Under the pieces are notes generated by a model. It saw only the letters and a program-made list of their open reading frames with translations. It ran no database searches and was not told where the DNA came from. From Anaerolineales bacterium (GTDB lineage Bacteria > Chloroflexota > Anaerolineae > Anaerolineales > UBA11579), in contig CP075526.1 in the NCBI GenBank assembly GCA_025808555.1, forward strand, positions 946,712-1,010,711: a DNA stretch of 64,000 nt, read 5' to 3'. This document shows positions 41,477 to 50,099 of the stretch, piece after piece. A program made the translations under genes and the position numbers. How positions within the stretch are numbered: position 1 is the first letter of the stretch; each line of letters starts with the position of its first letter.

Positions 41477-42250
41477 TTACTTGCGCACGCGGCGCAAGAA
41501 CTTGGGCGTATTCAAACTACGCTCCAACAGATACGAGACATACAGGTTCATCAGCGATTCTAGTTCAACTTGCACCGGCGGGCTGGGCTGCACCCGCCGC
41601 GCCGTGGCATAGTCGCTGCGCTGAAGGTGGCGCAGCACCTTCAGCGCCCCCAGGCTGATGCGCTGCGGCAAACTGACCGCCGCGCCTGCGGGTCTGCGCC
41701 CGCAACGCGGACACAGCGCTCCGCCAAGCTCAAACGAGAAGTATTGGTCCTCGGGCTGGATCTCCTGGCCGCAGGCGGCGCACTGCTGCAGCTGCGGGCG
41801 GAAGCCCATCTGCTCCAGCAACTTGACTTCAAAAAAGCGCACCGCCAGCTGCAGGTCTTCGCCGCCGGCCAGCCGCTGCAGGGTATCCCGCGTCAGGCGG
41901 TACACGCCGCGGTTCTCGTCGTGATCGGCGCTGAACTTATCCACCAGCTCCACCACATACGCGGCATAGCCCAGCGCCACCAGGTTGCTGCTCAACGCCG
42001 CATTCAGCTCCACCGCCTCGGCTTGCTCCACCACCGGGATCTCGCGACCCTTGCCCAGCAGCAGGCTCACCCGCGTGAAGGGCTCCAGGTGCCCGCCCTT
42101 GCGTGAGCCGGGTTTGCGCGCCCCCTTGGCAATCGCGCGCAGCTTGCCCTCCTCGCGCGTGAACAGGGTCACCAGGCGGTCCGCCTCGCCAAAATCAGCA
42201 TGCTTCAACACAATGCCCTCTACGCGCTGGGTGCGGGCTTCACGTGCCAT
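41477..42250 (-). CDS. recO: DNA repair protein RecO
   Basis: 257 residues. OB-fold N-terminus ('VEGIVLKHADFGEADRLVTL'), helical middle, and a zinc site made of Cys-x2-Cys pairs in 'CAACGQEI' and 'LCPRCGRR'. Loads RecA at gaps with RecR. A TAGAAT box lies 6 nt before the ATG, predicting a leaderless mRNA. Confidence 0.93.
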   Translation of the reverse strand: MAREARTQRVEGIVLKHADFGEADRLVTLFTREEGKLRAIAKGARKPGSRKGGHLEPFTRVSLLLGKGREIPVVEQAEAVELNAALSSNLVALGYAAYVVELVDKFSADHDENRGVYRLTRDTLQRLAGGEDLQLAVRFFEVKLLEQMGFRPQLQQCAACGQEIQPEDQYFSFELGGALCPRCGRRPAGAAVSLPQRISLGALKVLRHLQRSDYATARRVQPSPPVQVELESLMNLYVSYLLERSLNTPKFLRRVRK

Positions 42251-42256
42251 GCAAGC

Positions 42257-42262
42257 ATTCTA
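42257..42262 (-). promoter_or_regulatory. -10 box, leaderless type, of recO
   Basis: TAGAAT on the minus strand, 6 nt before the ATG at 42250. The divergent VOC gene has TATACT at 42282-42287 and an AAAGGAGATCACC site, so it has a normal leader. Confidence 0.55.
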
Positions 42263-42310
42263 CGCCACGCGGCGCGTGCTATATACTGTTTGCAATCAAA
42301 GGAGATCACC

Positions 42311-42685
42311 ATGAAACTTGGAGCGTTTTCGATCAGCCTGGCCGTGAAGGATATTAAGGCCTCGCGTGAGTTCTACGAAAAATTGGGCTTTACCGTCTTT
42401 GGCGGCAATCAGGATGACAACTGGCTTATGCTGCAGAACGGGATTGCGACCATCGGCCTCTTCCAGGGCATGTTCGAGGACAACCTCATAACCTTCAACC
42501 CGGGCTGGGACCAGAATGCCAAAGAACTGACGGAGTTCACCGATGTGCGTGACATCCAAAGCAGCTTGAAGCAAAGTGGCCTCGAGCTGCAAACCGAGGT
42601 TGACACCGAGAAAGCCAGCGGTCCAGGGCATCTTGTAGTGCTGGACCCGGACGGCAACACCATCCTGATCGATCAGCATCGCTAG
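42311..42685 (+). CDS. VOC (glyoxalase-fold) protein
   Basis: 124 residues: 'ISLAVKDIKASREFYEKLGF' and 'GHLVVLDPDGNTILIDQH', the pattern of PhnB/glyoxalase-like proteins often tied to antibiotic or aldehyde handling. Good Shine-Dalgarno AAAGGAG before the ATG at 42311. Monocistronic, followed by a terminator. Confidence 0.88.
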   Translation: MKLGAFSISLAVKDIKASREFYEKLGFTVFGGNQDDNWLMLQNGIATIGLFQGMFEDNLITFNPGWDQNAKELTEFTDVRDIQSSLKQSGLELQTEVDTEKASGPGHLVVLDPDGNTILIDQHR

Positions 42686-42686
42686 C

Positions 42687-42714
42687 AAAACTCCTGCCTA
42701 TTGGCGGGAGTTTT
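42687..42714. terminator. intrinsic terminator
   Basis: AAAACTCCTGCC / GGCGGGAGTTTT (one G-U) around TATT. Serves the VOC gene and the converging GT-C gene. Confidence 0.9.
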
Positions 42715-42722
42715 AGATGCAA

Positions 42723-44372
42723 TCAATCTCGACTTAGGAACAAGACCTCGGTCCGCGCATCCTCGAAAATGCTGTACCCGCCCAAAAGTAGATCGTCTTC
42801 AAAGCTGCTGGCTTCAACCTCAGAGCGCAACACGAACCCATAGTCATACGCCACAAGCAGAAAATCCTCTAAATTGTTGCTGTAGCCAACCTGGCCAACC
42901 TGGGTATCAAAGTAAGCCTCAAAGTAGTTCTCTACACTGCCCGAATCCCTGCCAAGCATTGCGTATTCGCGGTACACACCCTGGGTTACGAAAATACTCG
43001 CGTCTCTGGGAGCAGTGATCCTCGAACCAAAGATGGTGTAGGGGGAATAGAAGTTCTCGGCATGCACGCGCGCGGTGGCGAACTCTACCGGGGCATGCAA
43101 CGCCGGCAGGAACATCAGCACTACAAGCGGAGGCACGACAAGTAGCCTCCTTGAAATACCGAACAACTCGGGCAATAGCAGGGCCAATAAAACGAAGGAC
43201 ATTAAAAAACTCGGCAAGATATTGCTAACGAGTGTTGCCTGGGTCCAGCGCAGAGCTTCATTGACCATGGCCGGCACAATCAGGTAGTAGAGCGCCGCGC
43301 CAATGAGAAGAGACAGGAGGATCAGCTTGAGATAGCGCGCCTCATTCTTGCCGCCGCCAAAGAACTGCGCGCCCGTAATGGCGAACAGCGCAAAGCTGGG
43401 ATACACGTAACGGAAGTTTTGAGGGAACGCGGCCCGGTAGGCGGTCACGCTCAAAAAGAGCACCAAAAAGATAGGCAGCAGCCAGATCATTCGGCGCGCC
43501 CAATCATGCGGTGTCTGATCATCCCACAGGGCGAGAATGGAAAGCAGGATTGGGCTAGCCAATGCGGTGGCGAGCATCACGTCGTACCAGCTCAACGGAG
43601 ACCGCTCGGGGTAGACGATGGTTAGGTTGAAGCGGATCAGCTCTCTCCAGTTGTCTGGGCGCAGGCTGAATAACGCATCCCCCAGGAACCACGCATCCAA
43701 CAGCATCAGTGCGGCCCAGCCCGCCACGAACCCAACCCCGGCCCATAACAACCCGCTCACTCGCGGGCGCCACCCATCGCGGTAAACATAGGCGGCCGCA
43801 AGCACAATTGGGGCAAAGATCAGACCGGATTCCTTGGTTTTAAACAGCAGCAGCTGCACCAGGCCGAGCGCGAACAAGCTCCACGGCGAACGTTTGGGCG
43901 AATTCAAGTAAAGCAAGTAAACAAAAATACCCAGGCAAAGAAACAAGACCAGGGTGAATTCAATCAATGGCGCCCCGGCCGTTGCATACAGTTTTCTTTG
44001 CGCCAGAAACAAGAGCAGCGCCAAGATCGGGGTACTAGCCTTGTTCTTAACGTTCAGAAGCTTGGCACACAGGTAAACAAGTACAGCTGTAGCAATAAAT
44101 TCAAACACCCACAGCCCCTTGACCGCGCTAATTGGGTCAGGGAAGACAAAAAGGAACAGCTTTTGCAAGTACACGTGCGCATAACGATTGAGGATAGCCC
44201 CCGCCGCACGCGGAAACATGGCCACATTCAGGTACAGCAGGGTGTCAAATTCATTGCCATTAAAATCGGCTTGGGCGTAGGCCCAAACGCCCGCCGCTAT
44301 CGCCCCCAGGCCCAGAAGCAGCAGCTCCCCCCAGGAAACATTGCCAAAGACTGGCTTTCTAAGCACACTCAC
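42723..44372 (-). CDS. GT-C-type membrane glycosyltransferase (dolichyl-P-mannose mannosyltransferase-like)
   Basis: 549 residues with about twelve helices and an early extracytoplasmic loop carrying an acidic pair ('QADFNGNEFDTLLYLN'), as in ArnT/PMT-like enzymes that use polyprenyl-phosphate sugars. A soluble C-terminal part of about 100 residues follows. Last gene of the 47741-to-42723 operon; the GT2 enzyme at its head could supply the lipid-linked sugar. Confidence 0.75.
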   Translation of the reverse strand: MSVLRKPVFGNVSWGELLLLGLGAIAAGVWAYAQADFNGNEFDTLLYLNVAMFPRAAGAILNRYAHVYLQKLFLFVFPDPISAVKGLWVFEFIATAVLVYLCAKLLNVKNKASTPILALLLFLAQRKLYATAGAPLIEFTLVLFLCLGIFVYLLYLNSPKRSPWSLFALGLVQLLLFKTKESGLIFAPIVLAAAYVYRDGWRPRVSGLLWAGVGFVAGWAALMLLDAWFLGDALFSLRPDNWRELIRFNLTIVYPERSPLSWYDVMLATALASPILLSILALWDDQTPHDWARRMIWLLPIFLVLFLSVTAYRAAFPQNFRYVYPSFALFAITGAQFFGGGKNEARYLKLILLSLLIGAALYYLIVPAMVNEALRWTQATLVSNILPSFLMSFVLLALLLPELFGISRRLLVVPPLVVLMFLPALHAPVEFATARVHAENFYSPYTIFGSRITAPRDASIFVTQGVYREYAMLGRDSGSVENYFEAYFDTQVGQVGYSNNLEDFLLVAYDYGFVLRSEVEASSFEDDLLLGGYSIFEDARTEVLFLSRD

Positions 44373-44378
44373 GATGCG

Positions 44379-45044
44379 CTACTCCGCCAGCCTGTAGCGC
44401 TCCACCGAGAACAAGCACAGTGGCCCCGGCAGAGGCAGCTGCGAGCGCTGCTCTAGCACGAACCCAGCCGCCTCAATCGCCTTGCGGATCTCGAAAATAT
44501 CACGGACGTGATAATCCCCGGAAAAACCAGACACCTTGCGAGCCAGCTTGTATATTTTGTTCTCGGTGGGGCCGGATACAACCAACCTTCCCTCATGGCC
44601 AAGCTTCTGACGAAACGTGGTCAACAAAGCAGGCAGGTCAGAAACATGTTCTAAAACTTCGAGAGCCGTGATATTGTCCAGGCTCCGATCGGCAACCTGG
44701 CTTACCCATGTCTGACTGTCATAGAGCTTTACATCGGTGCGCCCATGGTGCGCCAGCATTCCTTCTGCAGGCCAGAGCTCAAGGTCCACTCCAATATAAG
44801 AACGTCCGTCATTCGGCAGCTGCAAAAACAAAATGCCCGCCCCGCAGCCAAAGTCAAGCAAGCTGGCGCCCTCTTCCAGGTTCAGGAAGCTGATCGCTTC
44901 TCGCATGCGCCTGCCTACGATCCAGCGGATGAGGGGGTTGGGATGCAAATAGGAGGGAGCCGCCATCTCAAGCAAGGTCTCTTGAGAGCGGTTGTACAGC
45001 TTCCTGAGATGCTCGGCGTCGTAAGTGATTTTGCTGTTAAGCAT
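44379..45044 (-). CDS. class I SAM-dependent methyltransferase
   Basis: 221 residues. SAM motif I 'LLDFGCGAGILFLQL', motif II region 'YIGVDLELW', and 'ITALEVLEHVSDLPALL', typical of small-molecule or glycan methyltransferases. The start at 45044 overlaps the stop of the flippase-like gene by 8 nt, with no strong Shine-Dalgarno, so translation depends on coupling. Confidence 0.85.
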   Translation of the reverse strand: MLNSKITYDAEHLRKLYNRSQETLLEMAAPSYLHPNPLIRWIVGRRMREAISFLNLEEGASLLDFGCGAGILFLQLPNDGRSYIGVDLELWPAEGMLAHHGRTDVKLYDSQTWVSQVADRSLDNITALEVLEHVSDLPALLTTFRQKLGHEGRLVVSGPTENKIYKLARKVSGFSGDYHVRDIFEIRKAIEAAGFVLEQRSQLPLPGPLCLFSVERYRLAE

Positions 45045-45981
45045 TTTTTTGAGGTGGTCTTCGCCAAGGCCCCGAAAAATAAAAATATAACATAAGCTCC
45101 CCCAGCGACCACAGTAGCCGCGAGAGGATCGCCGCAGGATACAAGATCGGCGCGGCCACTGCGCCCCCGGCCAGCAAAACCAGGCTTGCTTCTCGAACGC
45201 CGACTCCGCCCGGTGAGAGAAACACGACAAAGCCAAGCAACCATGAGATTGCAAAAGAGGCGATCGAAACCAACGCAATGTCAGCACCCGGTGGCACGCC
45301 CAGGGCCAGCAAGGTCATATAAAAGGCCGCGCCCGCCAGCACCCACCCGGCGCTGGCCACGGCGAGCGAAAGCGTCGCCTTCCATGCAGCTGCGCCGAGC
45401 GTAATGGGTTCACTGCTTGCAAGCCGCCATTTCTCCGGCAGCCGGGCCAAGGCCCCCGGCGGTTTCAGCAAGATCAACATGGCAACCCAGCCCAGCACTA
45501 CCCCGCCTGCCGCGATCCAGCGCAGGTCCACAATCGCAATATCACTGGCAAGCGATCCCAACACCAGTGCACCGCTGCATAATGCCAGCGTCTCATACAG
45601 GATCGCGCCTGCGGTGACTTGATTTGAAAAGCCTCGCTGCTTGAGTAATAAGCCCTTGGCAGGGAAGGCCCAGATGCCGCCAGGCAAATATTTGGCCGGT
45701 TGTGAAAGGAAAAAAATCCTTGCAGCCTCCAGAAAAGTAAAAGTCTTCTGCTGGCTGGCCAGCCAAACCCAAAGCGGCCCAGGCAGCACCAGCAGGCAGC
45801 CCATCTGAACCAGCATGACTCCCGCCATCCAGCCCCAGCGCAGCTCGGCCAGCACCGGCTGGATGCGCGGCCACTGCTGCACCGCGCCATACAACACCAG
45901 GCCCAGGATCACAAGACCAAAGCCAATTTGAAGGTGCGCAGACCAGCGTGTGCGCCTAAACATTCGCAGGTTTTCTCGCAT
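45037..45981 (-). CDS. lysylphosphatidylglycerol-synthase-TM / AglD-like membrane protein
   Basis: 314 residues, about eight helices, with the PF03706 motif 'LSPGGVGVREASLVLLAG' near the C-terminus and 'KYLPGGIWAF' earlier. Family members flip or supply lipid-linked intermediates. It overlaps the upstream methyltransferase by 26 nt. Confidence 0.85.
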   Translation of the reverse strand: MRENLRMFRRTRWSAHLQIGFGLVILGLVLYGAVQQWPRIQPVLAELRWGWMAGVMLVQMGCLLVLPGPLWVWLASQQKTFTFLEAARIFFLSQPAKYLPGGIWAFPAKGLLLKQRGFSNQVTAGAILYETLALCSGALVLGSLASDIAIVDLRWIAAGGVVLGWVAMLILLKPPGALARLPEKWRLASSEPITLGAAAWKATLSLAVASAGWVLAGAAFYMTLLALGVPPGADIALVSIASFAISWLLGFVVFLSPGGVGVREASLVLLAGGAVAAPILYPAAILSRLLWSLGELMLYFYFSGPWRRPPQKNA

Positions 45982-46834
45982 CCACCGTCATGATGTCAAA
46001 GAGATTGACCGAGAAGCGAAAGCGCCCCAGCTTAACCCTCCGCAAAAGCGGCTGCACGCGCTCGCTCAATCGCGGGCTCACCAGCCGCGCCGCCTTCTCC
46101 AGCATGAAGTCGAGCGGAACCACCTTGCCGGGATACCTGACATGGATCTCGGTAAACCCCGCTGTCCGCAGATAGCGTTCAATGGTTTTGCGGGAGAAGA
46201 AGTACGTATGAAAGGGCGGGATCATGAGGTGCCAGAAGCGGCCCATCAGCCTGCTCGCCAGGCTTTCCACATCGCCTGTGCTCAAAACCAAATAGCCGCC
46301 AGGCGTTAGATATTCAAAGGCCTTGCGCAACACGGTAGCGGGGTCTTCTACATGCTCGATCAGGTCCCACATCGTGATCAGGTCAAACTTGGCCGGGCTG
46401 TACTCCAGCGCGGAGAAACTGCCGACCTTCAAATCCTCCAGGCCGCGGCGGCGGGCCACATCGATCGCATATGCAGAAATGTCCGTGCCATGCAATTCCT
46501 GCGCAAACCCGCGCCCGGCCAGCAGGAACTCGCCCGTGGCACAGCCCACATCCAGCCAGGCCTGTACGCCGATGCCCGGCAGGGCCATGATCTGGCTCAC
46601 GCGGTCGCGCCCATTGACCATGCTGGGGCTGTTATCGGCGGCATCAAATTTTGAAGAAGACCCGAAAAATTTATCTGAGTAAAGCTGCGCCAAATCTTCG
46701 GGAGTGGGCAGCTTGCCCACATACACAAGCCCGCAAACTCTGCACTTGTAGATCGAGTAACCGCTACGATTGTAAAGAAAAGCGATCCGAGCGGCTTCAC
46801 CGCACAGATTGCAGGGGCGCGGGCTATCTGCCAT
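45956..46834 (-). CDS. SAM-dependent methyltransferase with N-terminal zinc ribbon
   Basis: 292 residues. Cys-x2-Cys pairs in 'CNLCGEAA' and 'CRVCGLVY' form a zinc ribbon, followed by a Methyltransf_23 domain ('WLDVGCATGEFLLAG', 'GTDISAYAIDVARRRG', 'MWDLIEHVEDP'). This architecture is common in glycan and natural-product clusters, where it methylates sugars or lipids. It overlaps the GT2 gene by 11 nt. Confidence 0.87.
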   Translation of the reverse strand: MADSPRPCNLCGEAARIAFLYNRSGYSIYKCRVCGLVYVGKLPTPEDLAQLYSDKFFGSSSKFDAADNSPSMVNGRDRVSQIMALPGIGVQAWLDVGCATGEFLLAGRGFAQELHGTDISAYAIDVARRRGLEDLKVGSFSALEYSPAKFDLITMWDLIEHVEDPATVLRKAFEYLTPGGYLVLSTGDVESLASRLMGRFWHLMIPPFHTYFFSRKTIERYLRTAGFTEIHVRYPGKVVPLDFMLEKAARLVSPRLSERVQPLLRRVKLGRFRFSVNLFDIMTVDARKPANV

Positions 46835-47741
46835 TTTTGCTGGACATGATCTGGAGGTTGGTGATCTGCTCAGCGATCAAACCCAGCAGGAACACTAAAA
46901 CCGATATGGAAAAGAACAAGGCGCCGGAGTTCGGGATAAAGAGCCTTTGCAGCGAGATGGATGCATACCCAGTAGACGCTAGAGCGGTTAATAGGAACAG
47001 CATCGCAACCGGCAGGAAGATCTGCAGAGGCTCAAAGAGCACGATGATCTTGAGAATGATCATCATAAAGCGCCAGCCGTCTTTCACAATGGCTATCTTG
47101 CTTTGCCCCTGGTTTCTTGGCTTAACTTGAACAGGCAGATATTTGACGTTGTATCCCGCTTTAAGGAAGACTAGAGTGCTGGTTGTGGGATAAGAAAAGC
47201 GCGCCGGCAGCAGATCAATGTAGGGGACGATCGCCTCGCGCCGGAAGGCGCGAAAACCAGAAGTAAGGTCCTGTATCTTAAAGCCGGTTAGCTTGCTGGC
47301 AAACTGATTGAAGATCCAGTTTCCCAGCTTACGAGTCGGTGGGCTCTTGTAGCTTTCTGTCCGCGCCCCCACCACAAGATCGTATTCCCCGATTGCATCG
47401 TACAGATGCAGCAGATCAGCCACATCATGCTGGCCGTCTGCATCCATGCATACGACCACGCGCCCCTTCGCGGCCCGCAAGCCGGTTTTGACTGCGCTTC
47501 CATTTCCTTTGTTGTAGGGGTGTCTGATCACGATCAGCTCAGGAAATTCCTGTTTTACAAGCTCAGCCTTCTCAGCTGTAGCATCCTGCGAACCGTCATC
47601 CACCAGGATCGTCTCAAAAGGCAGCTTGCTTTTTCGCAGCTCACTCAGAAGACGCTGAAGCAACTCGGCCATTACTTCAGCCTCGTTATAGGCGGGCAGC
47701 ACGACGCTCAACTCTAATTCGGCCTTTTTAAGCAATTCCAT
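46824..47741 (-). CDS. GT2 glycosyltransferase, polyprenyl-phosphate sugar synthase type
   Basis: 305 residues. GT-A domain with 'SVVLPAYNEAEVMAELL', 'ILVDDGSQDAT', 'VVCMDADGQHD' (metal-binding DxD) and 'TSGFRAFRREAI', then two C-terminal helices. Likely charges a polyprenyl phosphate with a hexose on the cytoplasmic face. First gene of a five-gene operon; a TATAAT lies 7 nt before its ATG. Confidence 0.9.
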   Translation of the reverse strand: MELLKKAELELSVVLPAYNEAEVMAELLQRLLSELRKSKLPFETILVDDGSQDATAEKAELVKQEFPELIVIRHPYNKGNGSAVKTGLRAAKGRVVVCMDADGQHDVADLLHLYDAIGEYDLVVGARTESYKSPPTRKLGNWIFNQFASKLTGFKIQDLTSGFRAFRREAIVPYIDLLPARFSYPTTSTLVFLKAGYNVKYLPVQVKPRNQGQSKIAIVKDGWRFMMIILKIIVLFEPLQIFLPVAMLFLLTALASTGYASISLQRLFIPNSGALFFSISVLVFLLGLIAEQITNLQIMSSKNGR

Positions 47742-47748
47742 GCAAGAG

Positions 47749-47821
47749 ATTATAAGTCCAACCGTATTAGACGATAACTATCTGTATAGCAATGGTATAA
47801 TATTTTAGTTCTAGGATATTA
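47749..47821. promoter_or_regulatory. divergent promoters of the glycan operon and padR
   Basis: Minus-strand TATAAT at 47749-47754, 7 nt from the GT2 ATG (leaderless), and plus-strand TATAAT at 47796-47801 before padR. The stretch 47800-47821 is an imperfect palindrome (AATATTTTAG / CTAGGATATT, 8 of 10 matching), a candidate PadR operator between the padR -10 box and start. Confidence 0.5.
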
Positions 47822-48378
47822 TGACAAACGCAGAGCTCGCCATCCTCGGCCTGATCGCCGAAGCCCCTCGCCACGGCTACGAGATCGAGCAAGTGCTCGA
47901 GCAGCGCAACATGCGCCGCTGGGCCGATATTGGCTTCTCCTCCATTTACTACCTGCTCAGCAAGCTCGAGAAAAAAGGCTGGATCCGCAGTGAAATGCAG
48001 CCCGCCGTGGGCAAAGGCCCGGCCCGCCGGGTCTACCGCATCCTGCCCAGCGGGCAGGATGCCTGGTACCAGGCCACCCTGGCCGCCCTCGGCGGCCCCG
48101 GCCAAGCCAATACCGCCTTCCTCGTGGGCCTGGCGGGCTTACCCGGCATCCGCCCGCAGGATGCGGTGGCCGCCTTGCGCCAGTACCGCCGCCACGTGCT
48201 CGAACGCATTCAGGAGGTGGAGCAGGCCTGGCAGGGGGCCGAGAACCTGCCCGCCTTTCTGCAGGGCATGTTCGAGTACAGTGCCAACACCCTCCAAACC
48301 GAGCTCGATTGGCTCGACCGTTACATTCCGCGCTTTGAAAGCCAGGTCACCGAGCAGGACGACGAAGAAGATATGTAA
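47821..48378 (+). CDS. PadR-family transcriptional regulator
   Basis: 185 residues. N-terminal winged helix ('ELAILGLIAEAPRHGYEIE', 'IYYLLSKLEKKGWI', 'ARRVYRI') and a C-terminal helical part (Vir-type) for dimer contact. Probably represses itself and the downstream GyrI-like gene in response to a toxic ligand. Could also touch the divergent glycan operon. Confidence 0.9.
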   Translation: MTNAELAILGLIAEAPRHGYEIEQVLEQRNMRRWADIGFSSIYYLLSKLEKKGWIRSEMQPAVGKGPARRVYRILPSGQDAWYQATLAALGGPGQANTAFLVGLAGLPGIRPQDAVAALRQYRRHVLERIQEVEQAWQGAENLPAFLQGMFEYSANTLQTELDWLDRYIPRFESQVTEQDDEEDM

Positions 48379-48416
48379 CTTTTTTGCAGCAAACCACTAT
48401 TGTGTGCAGGGATACC

Positions 48417-49046
48417 ATGGAAAAACTGGACCTCAAAAAAGAATACAAGCACCTCTACAACCCAAGCGCCAAACAGGTCTCGCTGGTCACTGTGCCGCGT
48501 TTCAACTTCATCATGATCGACGGCGTCATCCCACCCAACGTCAAAGTGGATGATGCGCCGGATTATCAGAACGCGGTCGAAGCGCTCTACAGCCTCTCGT
48601 ACACCATCAAATTCATGTGCAAGAAGCGCAAGACGGATCCCATCGACTACGCCGTGATGCCGCTCGAAGGACTATGGTGGAGCAAGAGCAGCCACGAGGA
48701 ATTCACCCCCAACCGAAAAGACACTTGGTACTTCACCGCCATGATCATGCAGCCCAGCCCGGTCACCAAAGCCATCTTCGCCGAAGGTGTGGAGGCCGTG
48801 CGCGCCAAGAAGAACCCGGCTATGCTGGACGCGGCCCGCTTCGAAGCCTTTGCCGAGGGCAAAGCCGTGCAGGTCATGCACCTCGGGCCATATGCTGACG
48901 AGCCGGCCACTATTGCGCGCATGGTGGCCTTCAGCGACGAGCAGGGCTTCAAGCCCAACGGCAAACATCATGAGATCTACCTGGGCGACCCGCGCCGCAC
49001 CGCCCCCAGCAAGCTCAAGACCGTGCTGCGGCATCCGGTGAAGTAA
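48417..49046 (+). CDS. GyrI-like small-molecule-binding protein
   Basis: 209 residues: 'VPRFNFIMIDGVIPPN' and 'AVEALYSLSYTIKFMCKK' match the GyrI-like (SHOCT/COG4832) group, ending with 'KHHEIYLGDPRRTAPSKL'. Members bind or hydrolyse small hydrophobic compounds. PadR plus GyrI-like is a recurrent sensor-effector arrangement. The ATG at 48417 fits a weak AGGGA site. A TGTAACTTTTTT motif overlaps the padR stop. Confidence 0.85.
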   Translation: MEKLDLKKEYKHLYNPSAKQVSLVTVPRFNFIMIDGVIPPNVKVDDAPDYQNAVEALYSLSYTIKFMCKKRKTDPIDYAVMPLEGLWWSKSSHEEFTPNRKDTWYFTAMIMQPSPVTKAIFAEGVEAVRAKKNPAMLDAARFEAFAEGKAVQVMHLGPYADEPATIARMVAFSDEQGFKPNGKHHEIYLGDPRRTAPSKLKTVLRHPVK

Positions 49047-49050
49047 CTCG

Positions 49051-50073
49051 TTACACTTTCAATTCACCAAAGCGCTTAAGCACATACAACGCGTCGGCCG
49101 TGACCCACTCGTTCATCTTTTTTGTGCTGGTGCCGCCCCAACCGACATAGTCGGTGCCCAGGCCTATCTGGTTGGATACTTTGGTGTAGTACTTGCTTTC
49201 CGCCGGCCAGCCGCCCGCCAGCAGCTCTTTGCTCTTCAGCAGCATTAGCGCGTCTTGCAGGCGCGCGTCTTTAGTGACGCCAATCTCAGCGAACACTTTC
49301 AGCGCGCCCAGAATGTCGTAGTGCCAGTACAGCGGATAGTGCAGCTTGGTGAACTCCTCGCGGATCACCGCACCGTCGCGGGCGCGCTTGTACAGCCTGC
49401 GCGTCAGGAACACTTCTGTGGCGCGGGCCACAGCCTGTTTGGCTTTTTTGTCGCCGGTGCGCTGGGCATACAGGTGCAACCCGCGCATAGCCCACAGGGT
49501 ATGAATGAAGGTCGAAGTATCGGCATCAGGGTCTTTGTCGCAGTTCCAGCCGCCATCCGGCCATTGCCAGTACAAGAGACGCTCGGCCAGTTGGTGAATG
49601 CGTTCATCCTCCAACCCTAACGCCAGCACGACGTACAAAGCGTTGCCCTGCTGCGAGGCGCAAGTGCGATGGCGGCCCTGCATCAGAGGGATGGCCGTTC
49701 TTTGTTTCTTGATTGCATCCTGCTTGCTGTCTGCGGTGAACTCACGAAAGAAACGCTCAGCCAACCAAGTGCTCATCACTTCGTCTGCGGTGGGTTGCAG
49801 CCACTTCGCGCCACGCGGATAGCCGATATCCGCAAGGGTCATCAGCACCCACTGCGCGCCCTGCCACTTGGCGTAGACGTTGGCTTGCAAGCGCCCTTGG
49901 TCATCCACCCGACCCAACAGGGCGGCCACCCGCGGCGAGCCGGCGATCTCCTTCTCCAGCTTGCGAATGGCGGGGCTGTTTCTATCTTCGCCCAGCACAT
50001 TGACGCGCACCTTCCAGCGGATCGACGCTTCGGCAGAGTTTTGCAATTGGTCAATGAGTTTGGCGCGCTCCAT
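49051..50073 (-). CDS. alpha/alpha-toroid (prenyltransferase-like) protein, copy 2
   Basis: 340 residues, paralogue of 34206-35147: same order of motifs ('WQWPDGGWNCDKDPDADTST', 'FLTRRLYKRARDGAVI', 'HYPLYWHYDILGALKV', 'LQDALMLLKSKEL'). Catalytic Asp motifs of cyclases are missing. It lies 26 nt downstream of the Trm9-like methyltransferase and is probably in its transcript. Function unknown. Confidence 0.75.
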   Translation of the reverse strand: MERAKLIDQLQNSAEASIRWKVRVNVLGEDRNSPAIRKLEKEIAGSPRVAALLGRVDDQGRLQANVYAKWQGAQWVLMTLADIGYPRGAKWLQPTADEVMSTWLAERFFREFTADSKQDAIKKQRTAIPLMQGRHRTCASQQGNALYVVLALGLEDERIHQLAERLLYWQWPDGGWNCDKDPDADTSTFIHTLWAMRGLHLYAQRTGDKKAKQAVARATEVFLTRRLYKRARDGAVIREEFTKLHYPLYWHYDILGALKVFAEIGVTKDARLQDALMLLKSKELLAGGWPAESKYYTKVSNQIGLGTDYVGWGGTSTKKMNEWVTADALYVLKRFGELKV

Positions 50074-50099
50074 GTTGTCCACCGTATGTTGCAAGCTTA

